Assembly (NCBI GenBank): GCA_012800685.1
Contig: JAAZIT010000016.1
Span: forward strand, 1-5,910
Length of the DNA stretch: 5,910 bases
From: Clostridiales bacterium
GTDB taxonomy: Bacteria > Bacillota > Clostridia > Oscillospirales > Ruminococcaceae
Direction: 5' to 3'
The notes beneath the pieces were generated by a model that worked only from the letters and a program-made list of their open reading frames with translations, did no database searches and was not told the DNA's origin. Below, piece after piece: positions 1 to 5,358 of the stretch (position 1 is the stretch's first letter; each line of letters begins with the position of its first letter). The position numbers were made by a program, and so were the translations under genes.

Positions 1-41
1 AATAAACAATTTAACTTCCAGATTCTTTTGAATTAAGAAGT

Positions 42-52
42 TGATATATAAT
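42..52 (+). promoter_or_regulatory. Candidate sigma-A -10 region for the apgM gene
   Basis: A perfect TATAAT lies at 47-52, in the run TGATATATAAT. No good -35 box sits 16-18 bp upstream; the sequence there (about 23-30) is only T-rich. Transcription would begin near 58-59, giving a very short leader of about 18 nt before the ATG at 77. This supports ATG 77 as the start, because the upstream in-frame TTG at 41 would lie before the transcript begins. The match is by eye only. Confidence 0.5.
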
Positions 53-76
53 TTTTACGAAAGAAGATTGACTTGT

Positions 77-1285
77 ATGAAATACTGCGTACTACTATGT
101 GATGGAATGGCAGACTACCCAGTTGCCCAACTTGGAAACAAAACTCCCATGGAGGCTTCCAAAACTCCTTCAATGGATAAGCTTGCTAAACACAGCAAAA
201 TTGGTCTTGTAAAAACAGTTGCTGATAATATGAAGCCTGGAAGCGACGTTGCTAACCTTGCTGTTTTGGGATACGACCCACAAGTTTACTACTCAGGACG
301 TTCACCACTTGAGGCGGGCTCAATTGGTATAGATATGAAGAATACTGATGTTTCATTTAGATGCAACTTGGTTACTTTATCAGATGAAGAGAACTATGCA
401 GATAAGACTATTTTAGATTATTGTGCAGACGATATTTCAACTGAAGAAGCAAGTATTTTAGTCAATTTTCTCGCTGAAAACTTTGACGATAACGAATTTA
501 AGCTCTACGCCGGTGTAAGCTATCGCCATTGCTTAATATGGGATAAGGGGACAACGGACGTAGGTACGCTTACTCCACCCCACGACATCACTGGAAAGCC
601 TATTAAGGAGTATGTCCCAAATCATTCAAATGCACAAAAGCTTTATGAGATGATGATTAAAAGCTATGATATACTAAAAAACCACCCTGTTAATCTAGCA
701 AGAGTTGCTAGAGGTAAACGCCCTGCTAACTCTATGTGGTTTTGGGGAGAGGGCGTAAAAAAAGCTCTTATGCCATTTGAAGAAAAATATGGGCTAAAGG
801 GCTCAATTATATCAGCAGTGGATTTATTAAAAGGAATTGCGAAATTTAGTGGCATGAACGTTGCTAACATTGAAGGAGCAACTGGTTATATTGATACTAA
901 TTTTCAAGGCAAGGCTCAAGCAGCAATAGACGAATTTACAAATGGTCAAGATTTTGTTTATATTCATGTTGAAGCTCCAGACGAATGTGGACATAGAAAT
1001 GAAGTGGAAAACAAAAAGCTTTCACTTGAGCTTATTGACGAAAAGGTGCTAACACCTGTTTGGGCTGCACTTGAAATGTATGATGATTATAAAATACTTA
1101 TTATGCCAGACCACGCTACTCCTCTTTCTTTAAAGACCCATACAAATGACCCAATACCATTTCTAATGTATCATAAGAATGGTAATGTAGAGGGCTGTAA
1201 TGTGTTTACAGAGGAAACTGCAAAATCAACTGGTATTTATGAAGAAAACGGACACCTGCTCTTACAAAAATTTATTGATATGTAA
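77..1285 (+). CDS. apgM: Archaeal-type cofactor-independent phosphoglycerate mutase (ApgM/ThrB2-like, alkaline phosphatase superfamily)
   Basis: The 402-residue product belongs to the ApgM family of the alkaline phosphatase superfamily, which interconverts 3- and 2-phosphoglycerate in the cytosol using two metal ions and a phosphoserine intermediate. Visible family motifs, numbered from ATG 77, are CDGMADYP (metal ligand D9), GSDVANLAVLGYDP (probable nucleophile S56), YSGRSPLEA (73-80), TTDVGTLTPPHDITGKP (159-175), EAPDECGH (D302, H306), MPDHATP (D345, H346) and KTHTNDPIPF (H355). All expected metal ligands are present and the length is typical. The frame is open upstream to a TTG at 41, but that codon overlaps the -10 box, and MKYCVLLCDGMADYP is the usual family beginning, so ATG 77 is preferred. 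Its ribosome site is weak (GAAAGAAG at 59-66). Some bacterial members of this family have been proposed to be homoserine kinases. No threonine-pathway neighbour is visible here to decide between the two roles, so the family assignment is secure and the exact substrate is not. Confidence 0.9.
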   Translation: MKYCVLLCDGMADYPVAQLGNKTPMEASKTPSMDKLAKHSKIGLVKTVADNMKPGSDVANLAVLGYDPQVYYSGRSPLEAGSIGIDMKNTDVSFRCNLVTLSDEENYADKTILDYCADDISTEEASILVNFLAENFDDNEFKLYAGVSYRHCLIWDKGTTDVGTLTPPHDITGKPIKEYVPNHSNAQKLYEMMIKSYDILKNHPVNLARVARGKRPANSMWFWGEGVKKALMPFEEKYGLKGSIISAVDLLKGIAKFSGMNVANIEGATGYIDTNFQGKAQAAIDEFTNGQDFVYIHVEAPDECGHRNEVENKKLSLELIDEKVLTPVWAALEMYDDYKILIMPDHATPLSLKTHTNDPIPFLMYHKNGNVEGCNVFTEETAKSTGIYEENGHLLLQKFIDM

Positions 1286-1331
1286 TGGATATTATAAATA
1301 ACTAATATTCAGAAATTCTTATATAAACGTT

Positions 1332-1367
1332 AAAACACGGTTATAAAACCGTGTTTTGTGTTTTTAT
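1332..1367 (+). terminator. Rho-independent terminator after apgM
   Basis: A perfect 11-bp stem, AAAACACGGTT (1332-1342) with AACCGTGTTTT (1347-1357), encloses the tetraloop ATAA. It is followed by GTGTTTTTATT on the plus strand. It lies 47 nt after the apgM stop codon and fits a single-gene transcript. The A-run on the left arm could also support weak termination in the other direction. Confidence 0.9.
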
Positions 1368-1378
1368 TAACAAAAATC

Positions 1379-1406
1379 TTGAAATTTGCATAGAATACAA
1401 TATATA
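1379..1406 (+). promoter_or_regulatory. Possible sigma-A promoter upstream of nagB
   Basis: TTGAAA at 1379-1384 and TATATA at 1401-1406 are separated by 16 bp (or 18 bp to TATATA at 1403-1408). This would give a leader of roughly 140 nt for nagB. An alternative -10, TATTAT at 1476-1481, lies closer to the gene but lacks a recognisable -35. In such AT-rich DNA either could occur by chance. Confidence 0.35.
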
Positions 1407-1491
1407 TAAATTTATATCATGTTTGTTCATAATATTGTAATTTCAAAAAGAAGAAATAATTTGAAATTGTGGTATTATTATAAAAGACTGT

Positions 1492-1510
1492 TTACACGAA
1501 ATCGTTTAAC
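1492..1510 (+). promoter_or_regulatory. cre-like / LacI-family operator candidate in the nagB leader
   Basis: The sequence CGAAATCGTTTAAC (1497-1510) matches the core GAAANCGNTT of the Bacillota catabolite-responsive element (8 of 11 fixed positions of TGAAANCGNTTNCA, as I recall that consensus). It overlaps a second imperfect dyad, TTACACGAAATCGTTTAA (1492-1509; 14 of 18 positions symmetric). It lies 41 nt before the nagB start, where a bound CcpA or other LacI-type repressor could block transcription. Sugar control of nagB by repressors is well known; the identity of this site is inferred from the sequence alone. Confidence 0.35.
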
Positions 1511-1540
1511 TAAGTAACTAAATATGAGTAATTTTGTGAT

Positions 1541-1546
1541 GGGGGT
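1541..1546 (+). promoter_or_regulatory. Atypical ribosome binding site of nagB
   Basis: GGGGGT, 5 nt before the ATG at 1552, can pair with the anti-Shine-Dalgarno ACCUCC if one G:U pair is allowed. It differs from the AAAGGAG-type sites of neighbouring genes. No other purine-rich site is near, and no in-frame upstream start competes. Confidence 0.55.
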
Positions 1547-1551
1547 TACAA

Positions 1552-2280
1552 ATGAAAATTATTAAAGCAGGAAGCTATGATGAGATGAGCGCCATAGCGG
1601 CAGGGCTAGTAAGCAAACAAATAAAATGCAGTCCAAACAGTGTTTTAGGGCTTGCAACAGGCTCAACACCAATAGGAATGTATAAAAATCTTGTTGAAGA
1701 AAACAAAAAAGGTGAAATTGATTTTTCTAATGTTAAAACTATAAATCTTGATGAATACGTTGGAATATCACCAACCCATGAAAGCAGTTATACATATTTT
1801 ATGAAGCATTACCTCTTTGATCATGTTAATATTGATCAATCAAATTGTTTTTTACCTAACAGCAGTGCTAAAAACCATGATGAGGAATGTAAAAGATACG
1901 ATAATTTAATTGATCAGTTAGGCTCTATCGACCTTCAGATTTTGGGGATTGGAAATAATGGGCATATTGGTTTTAACGAACCAATGGATAGCTTTGCAAA
2001 AAAGACTCATGTAATTAAACTAACCAAAGGCACTATTAAAACAAATTCAAGACTTTTTGAAAATCCATCTGATATTCCTACAAAAGCAATTACCATGGGA
2101 ATTCAAAGTATTATGATGGCTAAAAAAATTATATTATTGGCTAATGGTATGGTGAAATCAGATATAATGTATAAATCACTATTTGGGCCAATTACTCCAC
2201 TTGTCCCAGCCTCAGTTTTACAGCTTCATCAAAACCTTACAGTTGTTGGCGATTCACAGGCATTGTCCCTATTCGACTAG
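1552..2280 (+). CDS. nagB: Glucosamine-6-phosphate deaminase NagB
   Basis: NagB converts glucosamine 6-phosphate to fructose 6-phosphate and ammonia, the step that brings GlcNAc, glucosamine or recycled cell-wall amino sugars into glycolysis. The 242-residue product has the short Bacillota length, lacking the C-terminal extension of the enterobacterial enzyme. Visible motifs are the phosphate loop GLATGSTP (33-40), NLDEYVG (65-71; catalytic D67) and GIGNNGHIGFNEP (132-144; N136, H138, E143). Asn at 136, where enterobacterial enzymes have Asp, is usual for Bacillota NagB and does not suggest inactivity. KTHVIKLT and the TMGI segment near 182 also fit the family. nagA (GlcNAc-6-phosphate deacetylase), often next door, is not in this window, so the gene appears to stand alone, with a long leader and its own terminator. 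The cre-like site upstream suggests carbon control. Confidence 0.96.
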   Translation: MKIIKAGSYDEMSAIAAGLVSKQIKCSPNSVLGLATGSTPIGMYKNLVEENKKGEIDFSNVKTINLDEYVGISPTHESSYTYFMKHYLFDHVNIDQSNCFLPNSSAKNHDEECKRYDNLIDQLGSIDLQILGIGNNGHIGFNEPMDSFAKKTHVIKLTKGTIKTNSRLFENPSDIPTKAITMGIQSIMMAKKIILLANGMVKSDIMYKSLFGPITPLVPASVLQLHQNLTVVGDSQALSLFD

Positions 2281-2343
2281 TAATAGCTATTAATCAACAA
2301 AATAATTTAAATATAAATTTTATACTAATTATTTTACATAAAA

Positions 2344-2373
2344 AAGGTACTATTGAAAATTCAGTAGTACCTT
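2344..2373. terminator. Bidirectional terminator shared by nagB and mscL
   Basis: A perfect 9-bp stem, AAGGTACTA (2344-2352) with TAGTACCTT (2365-2373), continues inward through a T-G wobble and TGA/TCA. Read on the plus strand it is followed by ATATTTTTTATT, which suits termination of nagB. Read on the minus strand it is followed by TTTATG, after the run CCTTTTTT, which suits mscL. The two genes converge here, their stop codons about 100 bp apart. Confidence 0.88.
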
Positions 2374-2383
2374 ATATTTTTTA

Positions 2384-2875
2384 TTAATTTATTTCGGGAT
2401 TTTCTTCTGTTTCAATAGTTAAATTCGCTACATCTACAGCTGTCTCTGCACTAGCACCTTTAAGAAGGTCTCTAATTTCAGTTAAAAGCTTAACATCCTC
2501 AGAAATAACCGGAGCTGGCTTAGGCTCTTCTTTCTTTTTGTTTAGGGTATTAATAACCTTAATAAGTATAAATACGCAAAATGCAGTTAGCAAAAATGTA
2601 ATGACTGCTTGTAAAAACCCTCCAACATTTATGTATGGCTCGTTTCCGTATGGAATTGTAAAACCAAGATCGTTAAAATTTACACCTGCTAAAACCATTC
2701 CTATCACTGGCATTAACATATCAGCAACTAAAGAGTTTACAATAGCTGTAAATGCACCACCGACGATAACACCAACTGCCATGTCAATTACATTACCTCT
2801 TGAGATGAACTTTTTAAATTCTGCAATAAATCCGCTTGCTTTCTTCATTGCATTTTCTTTTTTAAATTTTTTCAT
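2384..2875 (-). CDS. mscL: Large-conductance mechanosensitive channel MscL
   Basis: MscL is an inner-membrane homopentameric channel that opens under membrane tension and releases solutes during hypo-osmotic shock. The family signature is clear: FISRGNVIDMAVGVIVGGAF (23-42) starts the pore-lining first membrane helix (about 27-55, ending MPVIGMVLAG). An external loop follows (about 64-84), then the second helix (about 86-109, GFLQAVITFLLTAFCVFILI), a charged KKKEEPKPAP linker and the C-terminal bundle helix (SEDVKLLTEIRDLLKG). At 163 residues it is longer than the roughly 136 of E. coli; the extra length is a short N-terminal lead and an acidic tail of about 23 residues. ATG 2875 is preferred over the in-frame ATG at 2848, because it has GAAAGGAAA (2882-2890) at good spacing and the inner codon has no ribosome site. 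It appears to be a single-gene unit, divergent from the N/Q-rich gene. I see no convincing promoter. Confidence 0.96.
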   Translation of the reverse strand: MKKFKKENAMKKASGFIAEFKKFISRGNVIDMAVGVIVGGAFTAIVNSLVADMLMPVIGMVLAGVNFNDLGFTIPYGNEPYINVGGFLQAVITFLLTAFCVFILIKVINTLNKKKEEPKPAPVISEDVKLLTEIRDLLKGASAETAVDVANLTIETEENPEIN

Positions 2876-2900
2876 AATAAATTTCCTTTCAAAAATTATT

Positions 2901-2929
2901 GCATATTGATAAATAAAATGGAGAAACTA
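2901..2929 (+). promoter_or_regulatory. Candidate forespore (sigma-F-like) promoter for the N/Q-rich small gene
   Basis: GCATA (2901-2905) and GGAGAAACTA (2920-2929) lie 14 bp apart. As I recall the Bacillus subtilis sigma-F consensus, GYATA and GGnnAnAHTR about 15 bp apart, both boxes match at every defined position and the spacer is one base short. Transcription would then start near 2936, about 50 nt before the ATG of the N/Q-rich gene. No sigma-A-type -35/-10 pair is convincing in this interval. The motif is short and was found by eye, so chance remains possible. Confidence 0.4.
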
Positions 2930-2933
2930 CTTA

Positions 2934-2952
2934 TTGGAGCTCAACTCTCCAA
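2934..2952 (+). promoter_or_regulatory. 5'-end hairpin in the N/Q-rich gene leader
   Basis: TTGGAG (2934-2939) pairs with CTCCAA (2947-2952) around a 7-nt loop. If transcription starts near 2936, this hairpin would form the very 5' end of the message. It lacks a U-tract, so it is not a terminator. The same CTCCA (2947-2951) could instead pair with the TGGAG of the ribosome site (2971-2975), which offers a simple on/off choice for translation. Such regulation is inference. Confidence 0.4.
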
Positions 2953-2971
2953 ATAAAAATAATTCAAAAAT

Positions 2972-2977
2972 GGAGGT
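2972..2977 (+). promoter_or_regulatory. Strong ribosome binding site of the N/Q-rich small gene
   Basis: GGAGGT, a full match to the anti-Shine-Dalgarno core, is 8 nt before the ATG at 2986. It is the best ribosome site in the window and is the main reason for calling the short downstream frame a gene. Confidence 0.85.
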
Positions 2978-2985
2978 AAATTGTT

Positions 2986-3147
2986 ATGTCTAATAATCAA
3001 AATAACAATCAAAACCCACAGCAACCCGAAAACAAACAAAACCCAACAGCACAGAACAACCAAAATCCACAAAATCAACAAAATCAACAGAATAAGAAAA
3101 ATCAACAAAACAAAAAGAACCAAAACAACAATCAGAATAACTACTAG
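2986..3147 (+). CDS. Small Asn/Gln-rich low-complexity protein (53 aa), function unknown
   Basis: I do not recognise this protein. It has 53 residues: 22 Asn, 16 Gln, 5 Lys and 4 Pro, plus one each of Met, Ser, Glu, Thr, Ala and Tyr, so 72% is Asn or Gln. It begins MSNNQNNNQNPQQPENKQ and ends NQNNNQNNY. Residues 30-44 form five tandem tripeptides, N-Q-Q or N-K-K, encoded by five 9-bp units. It has no membrane segment, signal peptide, cysteine or predicted fold, and its net charge is about +4. The call rests on GGAGGT at ideal spacing, an ATG start, an unbroken frame to TAG and a hairpin just after it. A leucine/valine-rich open frame on the opposite strand is only its mirror. Composition recalls gamma-type SASPs and spore-coat proteins, but the (T/S)EFAxE protease site of gamma-SASPs is absent. 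With the sigma-F-like promoter, a spore role is a reasonable guess; a prion-like or surface role is also possible. Confidence 0.75.
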   Translation: MSNNQNNNQNPQQPENKQNPTAQNNQNPQNQQNQQNKKNQQNKKNQNNNQNNY

Positions 3148-3157
3148 TTTCTGAGAA

Positions 3158-3191
3158 TTAGAGCTTAAGAATTTAGTTTCTTAGGCTCTAA
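3158..3191. terminator. Hairpin between the convergent N/Q-rich gene and mrp
   Basis: A 14-bp stem with one T-G wobble, TTAGAGCTTAAGAA (3158-3171) with TTCTTAGGCTCTAA (3178-3191), encloses TTTAGT. It lies 10 nt after the N/Q-rich stop codon and its right arm covers the mrp stop codon at 3188-3190. The downstream flanks (ATTTCGCC on plus, TTCTCAGAAAC on minus) are poor U-tracts, so termination efficiency is uncertain, but position and symmetry suggest a shared 3' end for both messages. Confidence 0.6.
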
Positions 3192-4012
3192 ATTTCGCCT
3201 AAAATAGCTTTTGCGGCATTATCAAGATAATCACAATTGTAAAGCTCAATTAAACCCTTATCCACTTGTGACGCAATTTCTGGGTCAATTGGAAGCTTTG
3301 CCAAAACATTAAGGTTATGATCCTTAGCAATTTTTTCAATATGGCTTTCACCATATATATTTATTTTTTTATCACAGCATGGGCATTTAACATAGCTCAT
3401 ATTTTCAATTATTCCGAGAATTTTAACATTCATCATCTCAGCCATTTTCACAGCCTTAGTTACAATCATTGAAACCAATTCTTGCGGTGAGGTAACAATA
3501 ATAATTCCGTCAAGAGGAATGCTCTGGAATACAGTTAGCGGAACATCTCCAGTCCCTGGTGGCATATCCACAAACATATAATCAACATCATCCCAAATAA
3601 CATCTTGCCAAAATTGCTTAACTGCTCCTGCAATAACTGGGCCTCTCCAAATAACTGGCTCTTCATCATCCTCAAGAAGAAGATTAATAGACATTATTTG
3701 TATGCCCGTTTTTGTTTTAACTGGTAGAATACCTTCCTCTAATCCCTGTGCTTTTTCTTTAATTCCAAAAGCTTTTGGAATAGAAGGGCCTGTTATATCT
3801 GCGTCCATTATAGCTGTATTATATCCCCCTCTTTGGGACATTACCGCCATTAGGGAGGCGACTAGAGACTTGCCTACTCCACCTTTTCCACTCACTACTC
3901 CAATTACCTTTTTTATTTTACTCATAGCGTGAGAACTTTCTATCAAGCTATCAGTCTTTCTTGAAGAACAGTCCGAACTACAGCTTGAACAGTCATGTGT
4001 GCAATCGCTCAT
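3188..4012 (-). CDS. mrp: Mrp/ApbC (NBP35-like) P-loop ATPase, iron-sulfur cluster carrier
   Basis: The 274-residue product is a cytosolic MinD-type P-loop ATPase of the Mrp/NBP35 family, whose members bind and transfer Fe-S clusters to apo-proteins. Visible motifs are the deviant Walker A GKGGVGKS (42-49, signature Lys43), MDADITGPS (69-77), Walker B-like VDMPPGTGD (148-156), ENMSYVKCPCC (203-213) and PIDPEI (241-246). The CPC pair (C210, C212) is the usual dimer-interface cluster ligand set. The N-terminus has four extra cysteines, C4, C8, C11 and C15, in a Cys/Ser-rich segment. This recalls the N-terminal cluster of eukaryotic NBP35 but with different spacing, and it replaces the DUF59 domain of many bacterial Mrp proteins. 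AAAGGAG (4021-4027) is 8 nt before the ATG. The gene follows vanY on the same strand after 65 bp that include a hairpin; I see no clear promoter of its own, so partial read-through from vanY is possible. Confidence 0.94.
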   Translation of the reverse strand: MSDCTHDCSSCSSDCSSRKTDSLIESSHAMSKIKKVIGVVSGKGGVGKSLVASLMAVMSQRGGYNTAIMDADITGPSIPKAFGIKEKAQGLEEGILPVKTKTGIQIMSINLLLEDDEEPVIWRGPVIAGAVKQFWQDVIWDDVDYMFVDMPPGTGDVPLTVFQSIPLDGIIIVTSPQELVSMIVTKAVKMAEMMNVKILGIIENMSYVKCPCCDKKINIYGESHIEKIAKDHNLNVLAKLPIDPEIASQVDKGLIELYNCDYLDNAAKAILGEI

Positions 4013-4041
4013 TTTATTAGCTCCTTTATTTAAAATCTAAA

Positions 4042-4078
4042 TACAGACATAGATTTACCATGTCTGTAATTTGTTTTT
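4042..4078. terminator. Hairpin between vanY and mrp
   Basis: A perfect 9-bp stem, TACAGACAT (4042-4050) with ATGTCTGTA (4060-4068), encloses a 9-nt loop. On the minus strand, the direction of both flanking genes, the tail is TTTAGATTTT, a broken U-tract that could act as a weak terminator or attenuator after vanY. On the plus strand the tail ATTTGTTTTTTATT is much better, although no plus-strand gene ends here; it could stop antisense transcription through mrp. Confidence 0.65.
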
Positions 4079-5151
4079 TATTCAGCAGTTTTCTCTACTT
4101 GTCCAGTTGAAATATTTATTGTTACAATAAAACCATCACAATTGTTTCCTGAAATACTATAATCATACTCAGCACCATTATCAAATAAAGGAATATCTAC
4201 ATTTGTTGAATCCCCCTCATTTTTGGCCACATAATAAATAGCATATCTTGTTCCATCATCGCTATTTAAATAGTATGGTTTTTCACGAGTATACTGCTTT
4301 ATGTGCGTAATGTATTCTTCTAAACAAAGCTTATCATTATATATAATCTGTGCATGTGGCACTCCAACATATCTATAATGCCAGCTTTCATTATCAATTC
4401 CTGTAATACCTGACTTATCGCTTTGATATCTTAAAATAAAACCATATTTGTAACAGTTATCAACAACCCAACTGTAATCGCCAGTTCCGGAAAATATCGG
4501 GTAATTAGTTTGGTCAAGTTGAAAATCAACAGCATATCCAGAATGATGCTCACTGTGTCCTGGAATTTCTATAGTGGTTGAATAATCTAAACCGGTTGAT
4601 GCTAGATTATTATCATAAAGTGTTTTTTGATATTCTTCAGTTCTATAACCACTAACTAACATAACATCGCTTATGTCCTTAGCCTTTCTAAGGTCAGAAA
4701 GCATTCTATTTAAATTTTGTAAAACAACCTTTTTTGCAGTAACAGAGCTATCCTTAATTGACATTATTCTATTTCCATCTGTATCAACTCGATAGTCGTA
4801 TGAGCTTTCCATTTCACTAGGAGTCCCTGATTTATAAGCAAACTCGCTGTTAATTAATAATAAATCACCACTATATAAATGGTCGTCGTTGGAAATCGAT
4901 TCATATCTATAATTCTTGTCTAGGGTATTCTCATTAAGCGTGGCATTAGGGTCTTTACTTTGGTTACCGCTATCTTCCACCGAAATATTTGATGAGTTTT
5001 TAGAGTTGTTCTTCTCTTTATTTTTTTTATCTAAACTTCCAGCTAATCTAGAACAAGCTGAAGAAATAATCACAATTACTAAAACTAATGCTATTAAAAC
5101 TACAGCTATATTTTTATATTTAAGTCTTTTCCATATAGGCTTTTGTGCCAT
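4078..5151 (-). CDS. VanY-type D-alanyl-D-alanine carboxypeptidase (peptidase M15B), membrane-anchored
   Basis: The 357-residue product is a zinc D,D-carboxypeptidase of the VanY/M15B family, expected to remove the terminal D-Ala of peptidoglycan stem peptides outside the membrane. A basic start (MAQKPIWKRLKYKN) precedes a hydrophobic helix (about 15-32). SSAC at 30-33 resembles a lipobox, but Ser rather than Leu/Val occupies -3, so an uncleaved anchor is as likely as a lipoprotein. A Lys/Asn/Ser-rich linker runs to about 80. The catalytic domain shows VSGYRTEEYQ (166-175), the zinc site SEHHSGYAVDF (200-210; H202, D209) and ESWHYRYVG (255-263; catalytic E255, zinc H258), so all key residues are intact. 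About 75 residues follow, probably a small extra domain of unknown role. AAAGGTG (5161-5167) serves the ATG at 5151. Nothing nearby (vanA/H/X, vanR/S) indicates a glycopeptide-resistance cluster; housekeeping, spore-cortex or germination wall trimming fits better. Confidence 0.92.
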   Translation of the reverse strand: MAQKPIWKRLKYKNIAVVLIALVLVIVIISSACSRLAGSLDKKNKEKNNSKNSSNISVEDSGNQSKDPNATLNENTLDKNYRYESISNDDHLYSGDLLLINSEFAYKSGTPSEMESSYDYRVDTDGNRIMSIKDSSVTAKKVVLQNLNRMLSDLRKAKDISDVMLVSGYRTEEYQKTLYDNNLASTGLDYSTTIEIPGHSEHHSGYAVDFQLDQTNYPIFSGTGDYSWVVDNCYKYGFILRYQSDKSGITGIDNESWHYRYVGVPHAQIIYNDKLCLEEYITHIKQYTREKPYYLNSDDGTRYAIYYVAKNEGDSTNVDIPLFDNGAEYDYSISGNNCDGFIVTINISTGQVEKTAE

Positions 5152-5204
5152 TTCCGTTCACACCTTTCAATTGTTACATAAAACTACAAAATTGCGTATA
5201 TTTC

Positions 5205-5233
5205 ATTATATCACAACGTTGATAAAATTAAAA
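5205..5233 (-). promoter_or_regulatory. Promoter of the vanY-type gene (extended -10)
   Basis: On the minus strand, TGATATAAT (5205-5213) is a perfect extended -10 (TGn plus TATAAT). The -35 position 17 bp upstream (5228-5233) reads TTTTAA, only 3 of 6 matches, as is common for extended -10 promoters. CAACGTTG, a short palindrome at 5213-5220, lies in the spacer and could be an operator. Transcription would begin near 5198, about 47 nt before the start codon. Confidence 0.6.
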
Positions 5234-5286
5234 GGTATTTAATTTGACTTTATATTTATTTACAGTTTAGATATATAATTTTTCAA

Positions 5287-5321
5287 CAAATAAAAATCCG
5301 CTGACGTTTGCCAACGGATTT
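5287..5321 (-). terminator. Rho-independent terminator after the SASP gene
   Basis: AAATCCG and CGGATTT (5294-5300 with 5315-5321) form a 7-bp stem, extended inward by two more pairs after one mismatch. On the minus strand it is followed by TTTTTATTTG. It lies 37 nt after the SASP stop codon and separates that gene from vanY. Confidence 0.85.
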
Positions 5322-5358
5322 CTATTAATAAAGTTATTAAACTTTGGATAAACTAAAA

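Noticed and set aside
664..870. Minus-strand 68-codon frame inside apgM
   Set aside because: It lies wholly within a well-supported gene and has no ribosome site or family resemblance.
2538..2909. Plus-strand 123-codon open frame
   Set aside because: It is antisense to mscL, whose family match is certain, and the product resembles no family.
2918..2956. Twelve-codon leader peptide frame (ATG GAG AAA ... TAA) before the N/Q-rich gene
   Set aside because: No ribosome site precedes it, and it would begin upstream of the predicted transcript start.
2941..3123. Minus-strand Leu/Val/Ile-rich open frame of 60 codons resembling a membrane peptide
   Set aside because: It is the exact mirror of the Asn/Gln codons (AAC, CAA, AAT) of the plus-strand small gene. 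It has no upstream ribosome site of comparable quality.
3702..3932. Plus-strand 76-codon frame inside mrp
   Set aside because: It is antisense to the Walker A region of mrp and shows no start signal.
4078..5151. Possible vancomycin-resistance cluster because of a VanY-type protein
   Set aside because: No VanA/H/X ligase, dehydrogenase or dipeptidase and no VanR/S pair is present; M15B carboxypeptidases are common housekeeping enzymes in Clostridia.
4916..5242. Plus-strand 108-codon open frame over the vanY N-terminus
   Set aside because: Its hydrophobic look comes from the complement of the Lys/Asn/Ser-rich linker; there is no ribosome site and it overlaps the vanY promoter.
5244..5279. Plus-strand TTGACT and TATAAT resembling a sigma-A promoter
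   Set aside because: The spacer is 24 bp, far too long, and no plus-strand gene lies downstream.
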